NCBI RefSeq assembly: GCF_028657905.1
Contig: NZ_CP117781.1
Coordinates: 1,364,001 to 1,428,000, forward strand
Direction: 5' to 3'
Source: Burkholderia sp. FERM BP-3421
GTDB lineage: Bacteria > Pseudomonadota > Gammaproteobacteria > Burkholderiales > Burkholderiaceae
DNA: 64,000 bases
Shown: one piece after another, positions 8,822 to 17,712 of the stretch
How positions within the stretch are numbered: position 1 is the first letter of the stretch
Layout of the letters: every line of letters begins with the position of its first letter
Notes under the pieces: model-generated
What the model saw: the letters and a program-made list of their open reading frames with translations, nothing else
Told to the model about the DNA's origin: nothing
The model's database searches: none
Translations under genes and position numbers: made by a program

Positions 8822-11381
8822 ATGGACGAGTATCGGCTTAGAGAAAGCATAAGAACCGGACTGCTTCAACAAGACCGGTTGTTGCGGCTGGACACACCGC
8901 TGCCAGCGAACACGTTCGTTCCCAGGCGCGCGTTGGCGGTCTCGGCACTCGGTCGTGATTTCAGCTGGACCCTCGATGTCGTGTCCGGGGCGGCCGACGT
9001 CGAACTGAAGAAGCTGATCGCGCAGCCCGTCACCGCATGGCTGCAGCAGGCCGACAAATCGTATCGCCCGTTCAACGGCTACGTGCACACCGCCCGACGC
9101 CTGGGCGCGGACGGCGGCCTGACGAGCTATCAGCTGGTGTTCGCGTCGTGGCTGCACTTCCTGCGTTTCCGGCGCGACGAGCGCATCTGGCAGGACCGTC
9201 CCGCCGACGCGATCATTGCCGACGTCTTCAACGAACACCCCCAGGCCCGGGGGCACTTCCAGTTCGCGCTGTCGAAGCCGCTGCCGTCGCGCTCCTACTG
9301 CCGCCAAAGCGAAACCGACTGGAACTTCGTGCACCGCCTGCTCGAAGCGGAGGGCCTGTACGGCTTCTGGCGCCACGCCGACGACGGCAAGTCGCATACG
9401 TTCGTCATCACCGACACGCCGCAGTCGCTCGATGCGATGACGCCGGACACGATCCGCTTCCACCGCGCCGATCTCGGCAGCGAGCGCGACGCGCTCACGC
9501 AGTGGGCCGGCTCGCGCACGCTGCAAAGCACGTCGTTCGCGTCGCGCACGTTCGACTACAAGCAGCCGTCGACGCCGCACAACCCGAAGGGCACGTCGCT
9601 GCCGACCAAGGCGAACCAGGGCGAGCTGCCGGGGCAGACCGAGGTCTACGAATACACGGGTGCGTACACCTACGGCCCGCAGACGAACGGCGACCGGCTG
9701 TCGGCGATCCGGCTCGAAGAATGGGAATCGCGCGCGAAGCGTTTCCACGGCGCGGGCGGCGTGCGCGGCGCGGACGCGGGCCGCCGTTTCCATCTCGCCG
9801 GGCATCCGGAGCACGACCGCGACGCGGCCGAGCAGCGCGAGTTCGTGATCATCGGGATCACGCGCGTGATCGAGAACAACCTGCCGCTCGGCGGCGGGGA
9901 GACGAACTTCCCGCACAGCCTCGCGGGTGTGATCGCCGAGGCGCGCGCGACGGGCGCATCCGCCGCGGCGAGCGTGCCGCACGCGGGCGATGGCGCGCAA
10001 GGGTTCTACCACGTCGAGATCGAGGCGCAGCGCGCGTCGGTGCCGTACCGCAGCGCGTTCGAGCATGCGAAGCCCGAGATGCACCTGGAGACGGCGATCG
10101 TGGTGGGGCCGAAGGGCGAGGAGGTGTATACCGACGACCTGAACCGTCACAAGGTGCAGTTCGTGTGGGACCGCCTGAACGCGGGCGACGAGCGCGCGTC
10201 GTGCTGGCTGCGCGCGGCGTTCTCGGACAGCGGCGCGGGCTACGGCGCGGTGCATCCGCTGCGGGTGGGCGAGGAGGTGATCGTCGACTACGTGGGCGGC
10301 GACTGCGATCGGCCGCTGATTACCGCGCGGGTTTACAACGGGGCGGTGAAGCCGCAGTGGCATTCGAACGGGATCCTGTCGGGCTACCGCACGAAGGAAT
10401 ACGCGGGCAGCGGCTACAACCAGATGGTGTTCGACGATGCGACGGGCCAGAACCGCGCGCAGTTGTTCAGCAGCCAGGGTAATACGCACCTGCATCTGGG
10501 CTACCTGATCCAGCAGGACGGGAATGCGCGCGGGCCGTTCCTCGGGCAGGGCTTCGACCTGCGCACGGACGCCTACGGCGCGGTGCGCGCGGGCGGCGGC
10601 CTGTATGTGACGACCTATCCGAAATCGGCGGCGAGCCAGCCGTTCGACGCGAGCGACACGCATCGCCAGCTGGGCAACGCGCAGCAGCTGCTCGACGCGC
10701 TGTCTAACGCGAGCGCGACTCATCACGCGGAGAGTTTGAGCGAAGGGCGCGCGGCGCTGGGCGCGCTGACCGACGTGACGCGCGACACGAAGCCGGGCGG
10801 CGCGACGGGCGGGCGCACGGCGGGCGGCGGGGACGGGCTCGGCGGCGGCGTTCAAGGAGCCGGCGATGCTGTTCGGGAGCCCGGCGGGGATCGGGCTGTC
10901 GACGCAGCAGAGCACGCAGATCAGCGCGGACCAGCACATCAACGTGGTGAGCGGGAAGAGCACGCACGTGGCGGCGGGGAAGTCGCTGATCGCGAGCGTG
11001 ACGGAGAAGCTGAGCCTGTTCGCGCAGAACGCGGGGATGAAGCTGTTCGCGGGCAAGGGCAAGGTGGAGATCCAGGCGCACTCGGACAACATCGAGCTGA
11101 CGGCGCAGAAGACGGTGAAGATCCTGTCGGCGACGGAGACGATCGAGGTGGCCTCGCCGAAGGAGGTGCTGCTGACCTCGGGCGGCGCGTACGTGCGCAT
11201 CGCGGGCGGCAACATCGAGATCCACGCGCCGGGCAAGATCGACATCAAGGGCGCGACACACGCATTCGAGGGGCCGGCAAGCCTGCCGTATCCGCTTCCC
11301 GGCCTCCCTCAATCCATTTGTGTCGAGTGTCTGTTGAAGCGTGCAGCGTCTCGCGCTGCGCTTATTACAAAGGGAGTGTGA
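8822..11381 (+). pseudogene. vgrG: VgrG (T6SS spike protein), frameshifted near the C-terminal domain
   Basis: Type VI secretion tip protein. Frame one carries the gp27-like and gp5/OB-fold parts (landmarks: SETDWNFVHRLLEAEGLYGF, EVYTDDLNRHKVQFVWDR, HPLRVGEEVIVDYVGGDCDR). Around 10829 the sequence should read GGTGSAAAFKEPAMLFGSP, but a run of four G (10829-10832) where three fit shifts the frame; the DUF2345 tail (stacked beta repeats, LSTQQSTQISADQHIN, up to 11381) continues in the +1 frame. Undoing one G gives a normal VgrG of about 852 residues. In the unshifted frame the protein runs by chance into the DUF4123 gene. Either a real inactivation, a phase-variable tract or a sequencing slip. 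It heads the effector operon and would carry the Tle1 effector. Confidence 0.85.
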
Positions 11382-11382
11382 C

Positions 11383-11559
11383 GTGTATTTCGTCCCAGCA
11401 GCACTTGAGCGTGATGTTGCACCAAATTTTCATACCTACGCGGTCGTCATCCCGGCGCCGGAGAAGGTACGTCGGCAAGCGCTACAGCCTGCATGTGAGG
11501 AAGGTTTGCGGAAACATGCGGATACGCGAGCGGTGTTCGTCGATAAGAAAAGGTCTTGA
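11383..11559 (+). CDS. Possible small ORF between VgrG and DUF4123, 58 aa
   Basis: A GTG one base after the VgrG stop, with a GGGAG box before it, opens a 58-residue frame that ends 4 bp before the DUF4123 start, a spacing typical of a translated operon gene. The product (starting VYFVPAALERDVAPNFHTY) is soluble, has no recognised domain and no signal peptide. It could be a genuine T6SS accessory protein or the remnant of a larger gene. No function can be given. Confidence 0.35.
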   Translation: MYFVPAALERDVAPNFHTYAVVIPAPEKVRRQALQPACEEGLRKHADTRAVFVDKKRS

Positions 11560-11563
11560 CGAG

Positions 11564-12463
11564 ATGGGCGCAGTGACCGTATTCGAGGCGGCCCGGTCGA
11601 GACACGCATATATATATGTGCTTGCTGACCCGGCTCAAGATAGAACCTTACCGGCAGCACTGCAATTCGATTCAGCGAGAGCGATATGTCTGCTTGATGG
11701 TCCAGTCGATGTGACGGCAGTTGCACCGCACGTGATATCGGTTGATGAAGAGAATGATCGTCGTATGGGCGAATGGCTGGAGCAGCACGCGCCGAGTGTT
11801 CCGTGTGCAACCTTTCTCATTACCTTCATGTCCCTGGAGACGATTGCCAGGCATTTGAGTTCATTTGTCGACGTTGTGCTGCCCGACGGGACGACTATGG
11901 CGCTCGCATTCTGGGACCCCGCTATACTCGCAGTGCTGAATGGTGCGAGGGAAGACGATACGCAGCACATTCGCGGTCCAGTGTTGAAGATCGAGCAGAA
12001 GCAAGCCTTCCTGGCTCCCGTTCTCGAATGGTGGTACTGGGATCGAGCCGGTTGCCTTCGGAGCATCGACTGGAAGGAGTGCTCCGCATCGGACACCCGA
12101 TCGGACATCTTGCCGCCGCTGATCCTCGACCAACATCAGGTTGATGAACTGGTTGAAGCCGGCGTGCCAGACAGTATCTTGCACTACATCTGGCTCAATA
12201 TGCCGGGGCTGCTGCTTCGCATACCTGAACCGGCGCAGTACGCATTTGTGCGCTCGCAGATACTCAATGCGCGAAAGTATGGACTTGAAGGAACGGGCGA
12301 CCTCGTCAACTATTGCTGCGTTGCGCTTGCATACGGAGAGGCATTTGATCTGCTACCGCGAGTTGCCGTTCTGCTGGAGCAGGTCACGAGCAAGACCTTG
12401 ACCTTCGACGATCTCATGAAGCACTTTCCGCACGATATTCCGACAGTCGATGCTGGTCATTGA
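11564..12463 (+). CDS. DUF4123 T6SS effector adaptor/chaperone, 299 aa
   Basis: DUF4123 proteins (Tap/Tec family) are cytoplasmic adaptors that load a specific effector onto its VgrG or PAAR spike. The domain occupies roughly residues 15-140, with the characteristic start YVLADPAQD, a central LLDGPV turn and FLITFMSLETIARHLSSFVDVVLPDG-like core followed by FWDPAIL. The remaining 150 residues are a C-terminal extension that probably contacts the cargo. ATG at 11564 gives the family-typical N-terminus. Its position between vgrG and the phospholipase pair indicates that it delivers the Tle1 effector at 12937. Its last third is duplicated at 14515-14905. Confidence 0.82.
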   Translation: MGAVTVFEAARSRHAYIYVLADPAQDRTLPAALQFDSARAICLLDGPVDVTAVAPHVISVDEENDRRMGEWLEQHAPSVPCATFLITFMSLETIARHLSSFVDVVLPDGTTMALAFWDPAILAVLNGAREDDTQHIRGPVLKIEQKQAFLAPVLEWWYWDRAGCLRSIDWKECSASDTRSDILPPLILDQHQVDELVEAGVPDSILHYIWLNMPGLLLRIPEPAQYAFVRSQILNARKYGLEGTGDLVNYCCVALAYGEAFDLLPRVAVLLEQVTSKTLTFDDLMKHFPHDIPTVDAGH

Positions 12464-12487
12464 TGGTCGATTTACTGAATTGATGAA

Positions 12488-12937
12488 ATGAAAACGAGAC
12501 CTGGAATCGCAGTACATAGAATGGCTTGCCGCTTGCTTGTCGGCCTGATGTATCTGCTGCCGCTTACGGCTTGCTCGGAGAAAACCATGAATCTTGACGT
12601 CTCGATCTATAACTATTGGCCTCGTGCGATCTATGACGTTGCAGTCAATAGTCAATACGCAGGTGGTGCATTCATGGCATATGAGCCCGGTAATGCCGGA
12701 GGAAAAATTGTCTGCTGCGTGAAGGTCAAGCAAGGCCCAATTTCCATTGAATATTCACTAGGCGGCCCGGAAGGTGCTCCGAGATTGGGTGAAAGGATTC
12801 ACGCAACTGCAGAGTTGCGCGAGTTGCCAGGAAACTCAAAGGTCCTCACTGTGCATGTATACCCCAACGAAACAGCTTTTGCTGAAGCGTCGAAGGAATA
12901 TGTTGACGAGCGACCGGAGCCAGGGGCTAGAAAATAA
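12488..12937 (+). CDS. DUF3304 lipoprotein, probable Tle1 immunity protein, 149 aa (copy 1)
   Basis: Lipoprotein with lipobox LPLTACS (Cys at residue 29) after a basic N-terminus, followed by a DUF3304 domain with a CC pair in IVCCVKV. The stop codon overlaps the ATG of the phospholipase gene (TAATG), so the two are translationally coupled. Immunity proteins of Tle phospholipases act in the periplasm, where the effector would attack the bacterium's own membranes, so a lipoprotein encoded directly next to the effector fits that role. The role is inferred from context, not shown. A second copy lies at 14930; the two proteins are about four-fifths identical by eye. Confidence 0.78.
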   Translation: MKTRPGIAVHRMACRLLVGLMYLLPLTACSEKTMNLDVSIYNYWPRAIYDVAVNSQYAGGAFMAYEPGNAGGKIVCCVKVKQGPISIEYSLGGPEGAPRLGERIHATAELRELPGNSKVLTVHVYPNETAFAEASKEYVDERPEPGARK

Positions 12938-14436
12938 TGAGTTCGCTTCCCCAGCCTCCGTCGCTGATGCAAATTATTTCGGCTGCGACGCGAGATGTTC
13001 CGAAAGCACCACCGACAGAGAAGCAAGGCTGTTCCGATGTCATCCACTTGACCTTCTTTTTTGATGGTACGGGAAACAATCGGAACATAGATTCGATGGA
13101 ACAACGATGGAGCAATGTTGCTCGATTGTTTGATGCCGCAATAAATGCTCCCGGCAAAGGAATTTACAGCTTCTACATCAGCGGCGTCGGCACGCCCTTC
13201 AGTGGCGAGGTATCGTGGGTTGATAAACCCGATGTGTGGCTTGAAGACCATGCACTCGGTGGTGCATTTGGGGCTGGAGGTGATCGTCGGTTGCTTGATG
13301 GCGAAGAGCGCATGAATCAAGCGCTGCGTCAAGCCGTGGTCAACAACGCCAAAAAAATGGGTGGTGAGGTCAGGCAATATGTGGAGAAGAACACGGATGC
13401 GAGCCTGAACGACTTGAATAAGGCGATCGGAGCACATCGCCTTATCAAGGTCATCAACATATCCGTGATAGGTTTTTCTCGCGGAGCGGCCCTCTCTCGA
13501 GCATTCGTGAACATGCTCTTCGGACAGTGCAAGAAGCGGGGAGATGGTGTACTGACGTTAAGTGGTTTCCCCGTTCGTTTCACGTTCCTAGGCGTGTTCG
13601 ACACGGTTGCTTCTTTCGGGATGCCTGCGCATAACATCACGCTGCCTTTGCAGCAACGTGATCTCCGGATCCCTGCTTGTGTCGAACGTTGCGTTCATTT
13701 TGTCGCCGCCAATGAGCTTCGTTACTCGTTCCCAGTGGACTTGATTCGCGAGGATGGAAAATACAAAGCGGGTTGGACAGAGAAGGTTTATCCCGGTGTG
13801 CATTCCGATATCGGTGGTGGATACGGGCCCAACGAACAGAACCTCGATGGAAATTATGCACGGATCCCCATGACTGATATGCATGAGGAAGCACTCAAGG
13901 CAGGTGTTCGCTTATTGTCGCAGGCGGATATCAAACGTACCCTCGCACCTATCACAGATCGATTCACTGTCAAGCCCGAGACGCAGAAGAACTATCAAGC
14001 CTACATGAGCGCCGCGCGCCCACCGGGAACCTCCGTCGAAGCCGACATGAGGTGCCACATGAAGTCATACTATGAAGCCAACGGAACGCTCTCGCGCAAA
14101 GGGCAACCGCTCGCGGGCCAAGTCTCGTTCAAAAGCAGCTCCGTCAAGCATGTCATGTGGGGGACGATCGATCTGGAGGCGCCTGCCTATGCCGAAGCGC
14201 TAAAGACGCGGCGTGATGTTGTCGTGACGAATCGCGGAAGTGCCGCAGAGCGCGTTTTTTTCTATACGTTTAAACCCGAGCAGTGGCGCCTCGATGCCTG
14301 GGTGACGAATGCGCCTGATAGTGTCGTCAACTTTTTTGCGCACTACGTTCACAATTCCAAGGTTGATTTCATCGCGAACGTCGAACCATTCAGCTACTTC
14401 CGCCCACGTGGCGTCTTCGAGCAAAGATCGTCGTGA
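12937..14436 (+). CDS. tle1: Tle1-type T6SS phospholipase effector (DUF2235), 499 aa
   Basis: Alpha/beta-hydrolase of the DUF2235/Tle1 family; known members are phospholipases that degrade membrane lipids of competitor cells after delivery by the T6SS. Visible signatures: LTFFFDGTGNN (residues 38-48), the nucleophile elbow VIGFSRGAA with Ser181, GVFDTVASFGM with Asp222, and GVHSDIGGGY with His289, giving a complete Ser-Asp-His triad. No signal peptide, as expected for a T6SS cargo. The C-terminal 150 residues carry no recognised motif. It follows vgrG, DUF4123 and the putative immunity lipoprotein in one operon. Base composition is clearly lower in GC than the flanking housekeeping genes, consistent with transfer. 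Confidence 0.88.
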   Translation: MSSLPQPPSLMQIISAATRDVPKAPPTEKQGCSDVIHLTFFFDGTGNNRNIDSMEQRWSNVARLFDAAINAPGKGIYSFYISGVGTPFSGEVSWVDKPDVWLEDHALGGAFGAGGDRRLLDGEERMNQALRQAVVNNAKKMGGEVRQYVEKNTDASLNDLNKAIGAHRLIKVINISVIGFSRGAALSRAFVNMLFGQCKKRGDGVLTLSGFPVRFTFLGVFDTVASFGMPAHNITLPLQQRDLRIPACVERCVHFVAANELRYSFPVDLIREDGKYKAGWTEKVYPGVHSDIGGGYGPNEQNLDGNYARIPMTDMHEEALKAGVRLLSQADIKRTLAPITDRFTVKPETQKNYQAYMSAARPPGTSVEADMRCHMKSYYEANGTLSRKGQPLAGQVSFKSSSVKHVMWGTIDLEAPAYAEALKTRRDVVVTNRGSAAERVFFYTFKPEQWRLDAWVTNAPDSVVNFFAHYVHNSKVDFIANVEPFSYFRPRGVFEQRSS

Positions 14437-14514
14437 CCTGACCTGATCTGATTTGATCGATCAGCAGAGCCGCACTCGTAAAATATCCGCCTGCGCTTGG
14501 TTCACCGATATCGT

Positions 14515-14905
14515 AGAAGGGGGCTCCGCATCGGACGCCCGATCGGACATCTTGCCGCCGCTGATTCTCGACCAACATCAGGTTGATGAACTGGTTGAAA
14601 CCGGCGCGCCAGACAGCATCTTGCACTACATCAGGCTCAATTTTATGGGGCTGCTGCTTCGCATACCTGAACTGGCACAGTACGCATTTGTGCGCTCGCA
14701 GATACTCAATGCGCGAAAGTATGGACTTGAAGGAACGGGCGACCTCGTCAACTATTGCAGCGTTGTGCTTGCGTACGGAGATGGATTTGATCTACTACCG
14801 CGAGTTGCCGTTCTGCTGGAGCAGGTCACGAGCAAGACCTTGACCTTCGACGATCTCATGAAGCACTTTCCGCACGATATTCCGACGGTCGATGCTGGTC
14901 ATTGA
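14515..14905 (+). pseudogene. C-terminal fragment of DUF4123 adaptor (duplicate)
   Basis: Encodes about the last 130 residues of the DUF4123 protein at 11564 with few changes (from SDILPPLILDQHQVDELVE to TVDAGH), but lacks the entire DUF4123 domain. An in-frame TTG at 14453 could allow translation of a 150-residue hybrid; there is no clear ribosome site. Most likely a duplication scar. Confidence 0.75.
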
Positions 14906-14929
14906 TGGTCGATTTACTGAATTGATGAA

Positions 14930-15379
14930 ATGAAAACGAGACCTGGAATCGTAGTACATCGAATGACTTGCCGCTTGCTCATCGGCCTGATGTGTCTTCT
15001 ACCGCTTACGGCTTGCTCGGAGAAAACCATGAATCTTGACGTCTCGATCTATAACTACTGGCCTCGTGCGATCTATGACGTCGCCGTGAATGGCCAATAC
15101 GCCGGTGGTGCCTATATGGCCTATCACCCTGGCGGTGCGGGTGGCTCCACAGTCTGCTGCATCAAGGTCAAGCCGGGTCCAATAACGATCGAATACTCCC
15201 TCGGCGGCTCGGAAGGTATGCCGAGGCTAGGTGAGAGAGTTCATGCGATTGCGATCTTGCAGGAGTTGCCCAGCGACTCCAAGGTTCTCACTTTTCATGT
15301 GTATCCCGACGAAACCGCTTTCGCCGAAGCATCGAAAGAATTCGTTGACGAGCGGCCGGAGCCAGAGGGGAAAAAATAA
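14930..15379 (+). CDS. DUF3304 lipoprotein, probable immunity paralogue, 149 aa (copy 2)
   Basis: Full-length second copy of the lipoprotein at 12488, with the same lipobox LPLTACS and length but about 28 substitutions, many in the middle of the mature domain (residues 60-120). The frame is intact, unlike both neighbours in the duplicated block, which implies selection to keep it. Its stop overlaps the start of a truncated effector copy, preserving the old coupling. It could protect against a variant Tle1 from other strains. Confidence 0.75.
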   Translation: MKTRPGIVVHRMTCRLLIGLMCLLPLTACSEKTMNLDVSIYNYWPRAIYDVAVNGQYAGGAYMAYHPGGAGGSTVCCIKVKPGPITIEYSLGGSEGMPRLGERVHAIAILQELPSDSKVLTFHVYPDETAFAEASKEFVDERPEPEGKK

Positions 15380-15607
15380 TGAGTTCGCTTCCCCAGCCTT
15401 CGTCGCTGATGCAAATCATATCGGCTGCGACATGCGATGTACCGAAATCACCACCAACTGCCACGCAAAACTGTTCCGATGTCGCGCACCTCGCCTTTTT
15501 CTTTGCCGGTACGGAAAATAATCGCAATGAGATGTAGTCGGGCGACGATGGAGCAATGTCGCAAGATCGTTTGATGCCGCAATGAACGATCCGTCAAAGA
15601 GTATCTA
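15379..15607 (+). pseudogene. Truncated start of a second Tle1 gene
   Basis: Begins MSSLPQPSSLMQIIS like the intact effector, keeps the LAFFFAGTENNRN equivalent of the LTFFFDGTGNN motif, then meets a TAG at 15535-15537 after 52 codons and a 1-bp deletion. Nucleotide similarity to the intact gene can be followed to about 15607. The catalytic Ser, Asp and His regions are absent. Confidence 0.85.
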
Positions 15608-16445
15608 TCCGCCATGCAGGCCACATGGGGAACAATCAAGGCGGCGGTTCGTGTGACGATTGCCGGATCTGTCAGCGCCGTCTCTGTCGCACATACGCCG
15701 GCACCACAGTATGTTCAACTGAGTGCGAGACCGAAGGCGTTCGTGATCATCGCGAATGCACGGCATGTCAAGCAGTTGACGCTTACCGTTCCGCCGGAGC
15801 TACGAGTCGTGCATCGATGTCGCCTTGAGCAAGTAGCTCTATCTCGCGATCACGTGGACGGATGACGGCGATGGTTTCCAGGTCCACTGGTTGAACCACA
15901 CCAGCCCGGCGCTGCTCGCGCACAAATATCGCTGCAAGAGCGGGACATTCGTCGTAGATCAATAGCGTCCGCATTGTGTTGGAGGTGTCGACGCTGACGG
16001 GAGAAAGGACGCGTACCGGTAACCGTCGCCCACCCGAGCGTGGTCTGCCCGTGGCTCCTGAATGCCAAGAGCAATGCGACAGCGCTACCGCGCCAATAAT
16101 CCCGGTCGGAACGAATCGCTCCCCCATCTAATTCATCCCGATTATCCAATAGCCCTCCGCGCATCGCCTCATTGTCCAGGTATCCCGCCGTTCCTGATTC
16201 GATAAAAATCCGTTCAATTGATGATCGTCCTGTTTTCTTCAGCGGTTTGCACATTAAAATAGCGCGGCGGCTGCCAACAGGCGCGATTCAATGTGCAGCA
16301 TGAACAATGCTGATTGTTCGATCCGCAGCATGACGCCCTGTTTCCGATATCAACCAGCACAAGTCAGCCGATTTTGCGAACGGGTCCGCACACTGAGATC
16401 ACAGTGTGGCGGCCATTTACGCTGAAACGCCGGAGATCAAGAACC
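15608..16445. other. Degraded region between the T6SS island and the cytosine operon
   Basis: No intact gene. A cysteine-rich open stretch lies at 15625-15828 without recognisable homology, and at 15837-15965 an open plus-strand stretch reads like the C-terminus of a real protein (TWTDDGDGFQVHWLNHTS, ending FVVDQ) but is preceded by an in-frame TAG, suggesting a gene remnant. From about 15966 to 16445 I see only the probable upstream region of codB. Confidence 0.4.
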
Positions 16446-17708
16446 ATGAGTACGCAGGGCGAGTTTTCATTGAGCGAGGTTCCGAGAGAGGAGCGCAAGG
16501 GACTGCTGTCGATCACGATGGTGCTGCTCAGCTTCACCTTTTTCACGGGCACGATGTTCGCGGGCGGCAAGATCGGCGTCGCGTTCAATATCGTCGACAT
16601 GCTGTGGATCGCGGTGATCGGCAATCTGTTGCTGGCCGTCTACGCGGCGGCGCTCGCGCTGATCGCGTCGCGCAGCGGGCTGAACTCGGTGCTGATGGGG
16701 CGCTTCTGTTTCGGCGAGATCGGCAGCAAGCTGTCCGACTTCCTGCTCGGCTTCGCCGAGCTCGGCTGGTACGCGTGGGGCACGGCCACCGTCGCGATCG
16801 TGCTCGTGAAGCTGCTCGGCTGGCCCGCGAGCGTCACCACGCCGCTCATGGTGCTGTTCGGATTCGGTTTCGCGATCACCGCGATCATCGGCTATCGCGG
16901 CATGGACGCGCTGTCGCGCGTGTCGGTGCCGCTGATGTTCGCGCTGCTGGTGATCTCGATGGGCATCGCGACGCGCGACATCGGCGGCTGGGCGGGCCTC
17001 GTGAAGATCGTGCCGACCCACCCGATGGGTTTCTCCGCCGCGATCACGATGGTGTTCGGCACGTTCGCGAGCGGTGCGACGCAGGCGACCAACTGGACGC
17101 GTCTCGCCCCGAACGGGCGCACCGCGGTGCTCGCGAGCCTGATCGGCTTTTTCGTCGGCAATGGCCTCATGATCATCGCGGGCGCGTACTGCGCGATCGT
17201 CTATCAGCAGCCCGACATCGTCGAGGTGATGCTGCTGCAAGGGCTGTCGATCGCGGCGGTCGTGATGCTGTGCCTGAATCTGTGGACGATCCAGGGCCCG
17301 ACGATCTACAACGTGTCGGCGGCCGCGTGCCATCTGCTGCGCACCGAGCGCCGCCGCACGCTCACGCTCGTCGGCGCGGCGATCGGCATCGTGCTCGCGA
17401 TCGGCGGCATGTACGAGCTGCTGATCCCGTTCCTGATCCTGCTCGGCTCGATCATCCCGCCAGTGGGCGGCGTGATCATGGCCGACTACTGGTATCGCCA
17501 TCGCGGCCGCTATCCGACGCTCGCGTCGGCGCAGCTGCCGCGCTTCAATGTCGCGGGGCTCGGCGCGTACGCGATCGGCGCGGCGCTCGCCTATGCGTCG
17601 CCGTGGATCGCGCCGATCGTCGGGATCGCCGCCTCGGCGCTCAGCTATGTCGTGCTCGTGCAGTTCGCCCGCCGGCCGGCGGGCGCGGCGCCGGCGCGGG
17701 GAGAGTAA
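16446..17708 (+). CDS. codB: Cytosine permease, NCS1 family, 420 aa
   Basis: Inner-membrane cytosine:cation symporter of the NCS1 family. About 12 hydrophobic helices are visible; the first follows the family's PREERKGLLSITMVLLSFTF entry, and the GATQATNWTRLAP segment is the NCS1 signature-like region. The ATG at 16446 with GGAGATC upstream gives the usual N-terminus. It is followed after 4 bp by a PucR regulator and then by cytosine deaminase, so uptake, control and deamination of cytosine are in one operon. Assignment to cytosine rather than another nucleobase rests on the adjoining codA. Confidence 0.9.
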   Translation: MSTQGEFSLSEVPREERKGLLSITMVLLSFTFFTGTMFAGGKIGVAFNIVDMLWIAVIGNLLLAVYAAALALIASRSGLNSVLMGRFCFGEIGSKLSDFLLGFAELGWYAWGTATVAIVLVKLLGWPASVTTPLMVLFGFGFAITAIIGYRGMDALSRVSVPLMFALLVISMGIATRDIGGWAGLVKIVPTHPMGFSAAITMVFGTFASGATQATNWTRLAPNGRTAVLASLIGFFVGNGLMIIAGAYCAIVYQQPDIVEVMLLQGLSIAAVVMLCLNLWTIQGPTIYNVSAAACHLLRTERRRTLTLVGAAIGIVLAIGGMYELLIPFLILLGSIIPPVGGVIMADYWYRHRGRYPTLASAQLPRFNVAGLGAYAIGAALAYASPWIAPIVGIAASALSYVVLVQFARRPAGAAPARGE

Positions 17709-17712
17709 GCCG

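Larger units (their letters stand above)
14515..15607 (+). repeat. Second, diverged copy of the 12073-13166 segment (partial tandem duplication)
   Basis: From 14515 the sequence repeats 12073 onward at a constant offset of 2442 bp (DUF4123 stop, lipoprotein start and effector start all shift by exactly 2442). Similarity is very high in the first half, drifts through the lipoprotein gene and fades in the effector start near 15607, where a 1-bp deletion has occurred. It is the product of an old unequal duplication that kept only the immunity gene whole. Confidence 0.9.

Noticed and set aside
8822..12463. One continuous 1213-codon frame joining VgrG and DUF4123
   Set aside because: The middle part (about 10833-11563) is out-of-frame translation of the VgrG end; the proper VgrG tail is clearly coded in the +1 frame, so this is not a genuine fusion.
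15614..15865. 83-codon frame in the degraded region after the T6SS island
   Set aside because: No ribosome site, no recognisable domain, and it lies within debris; not called as a gene.
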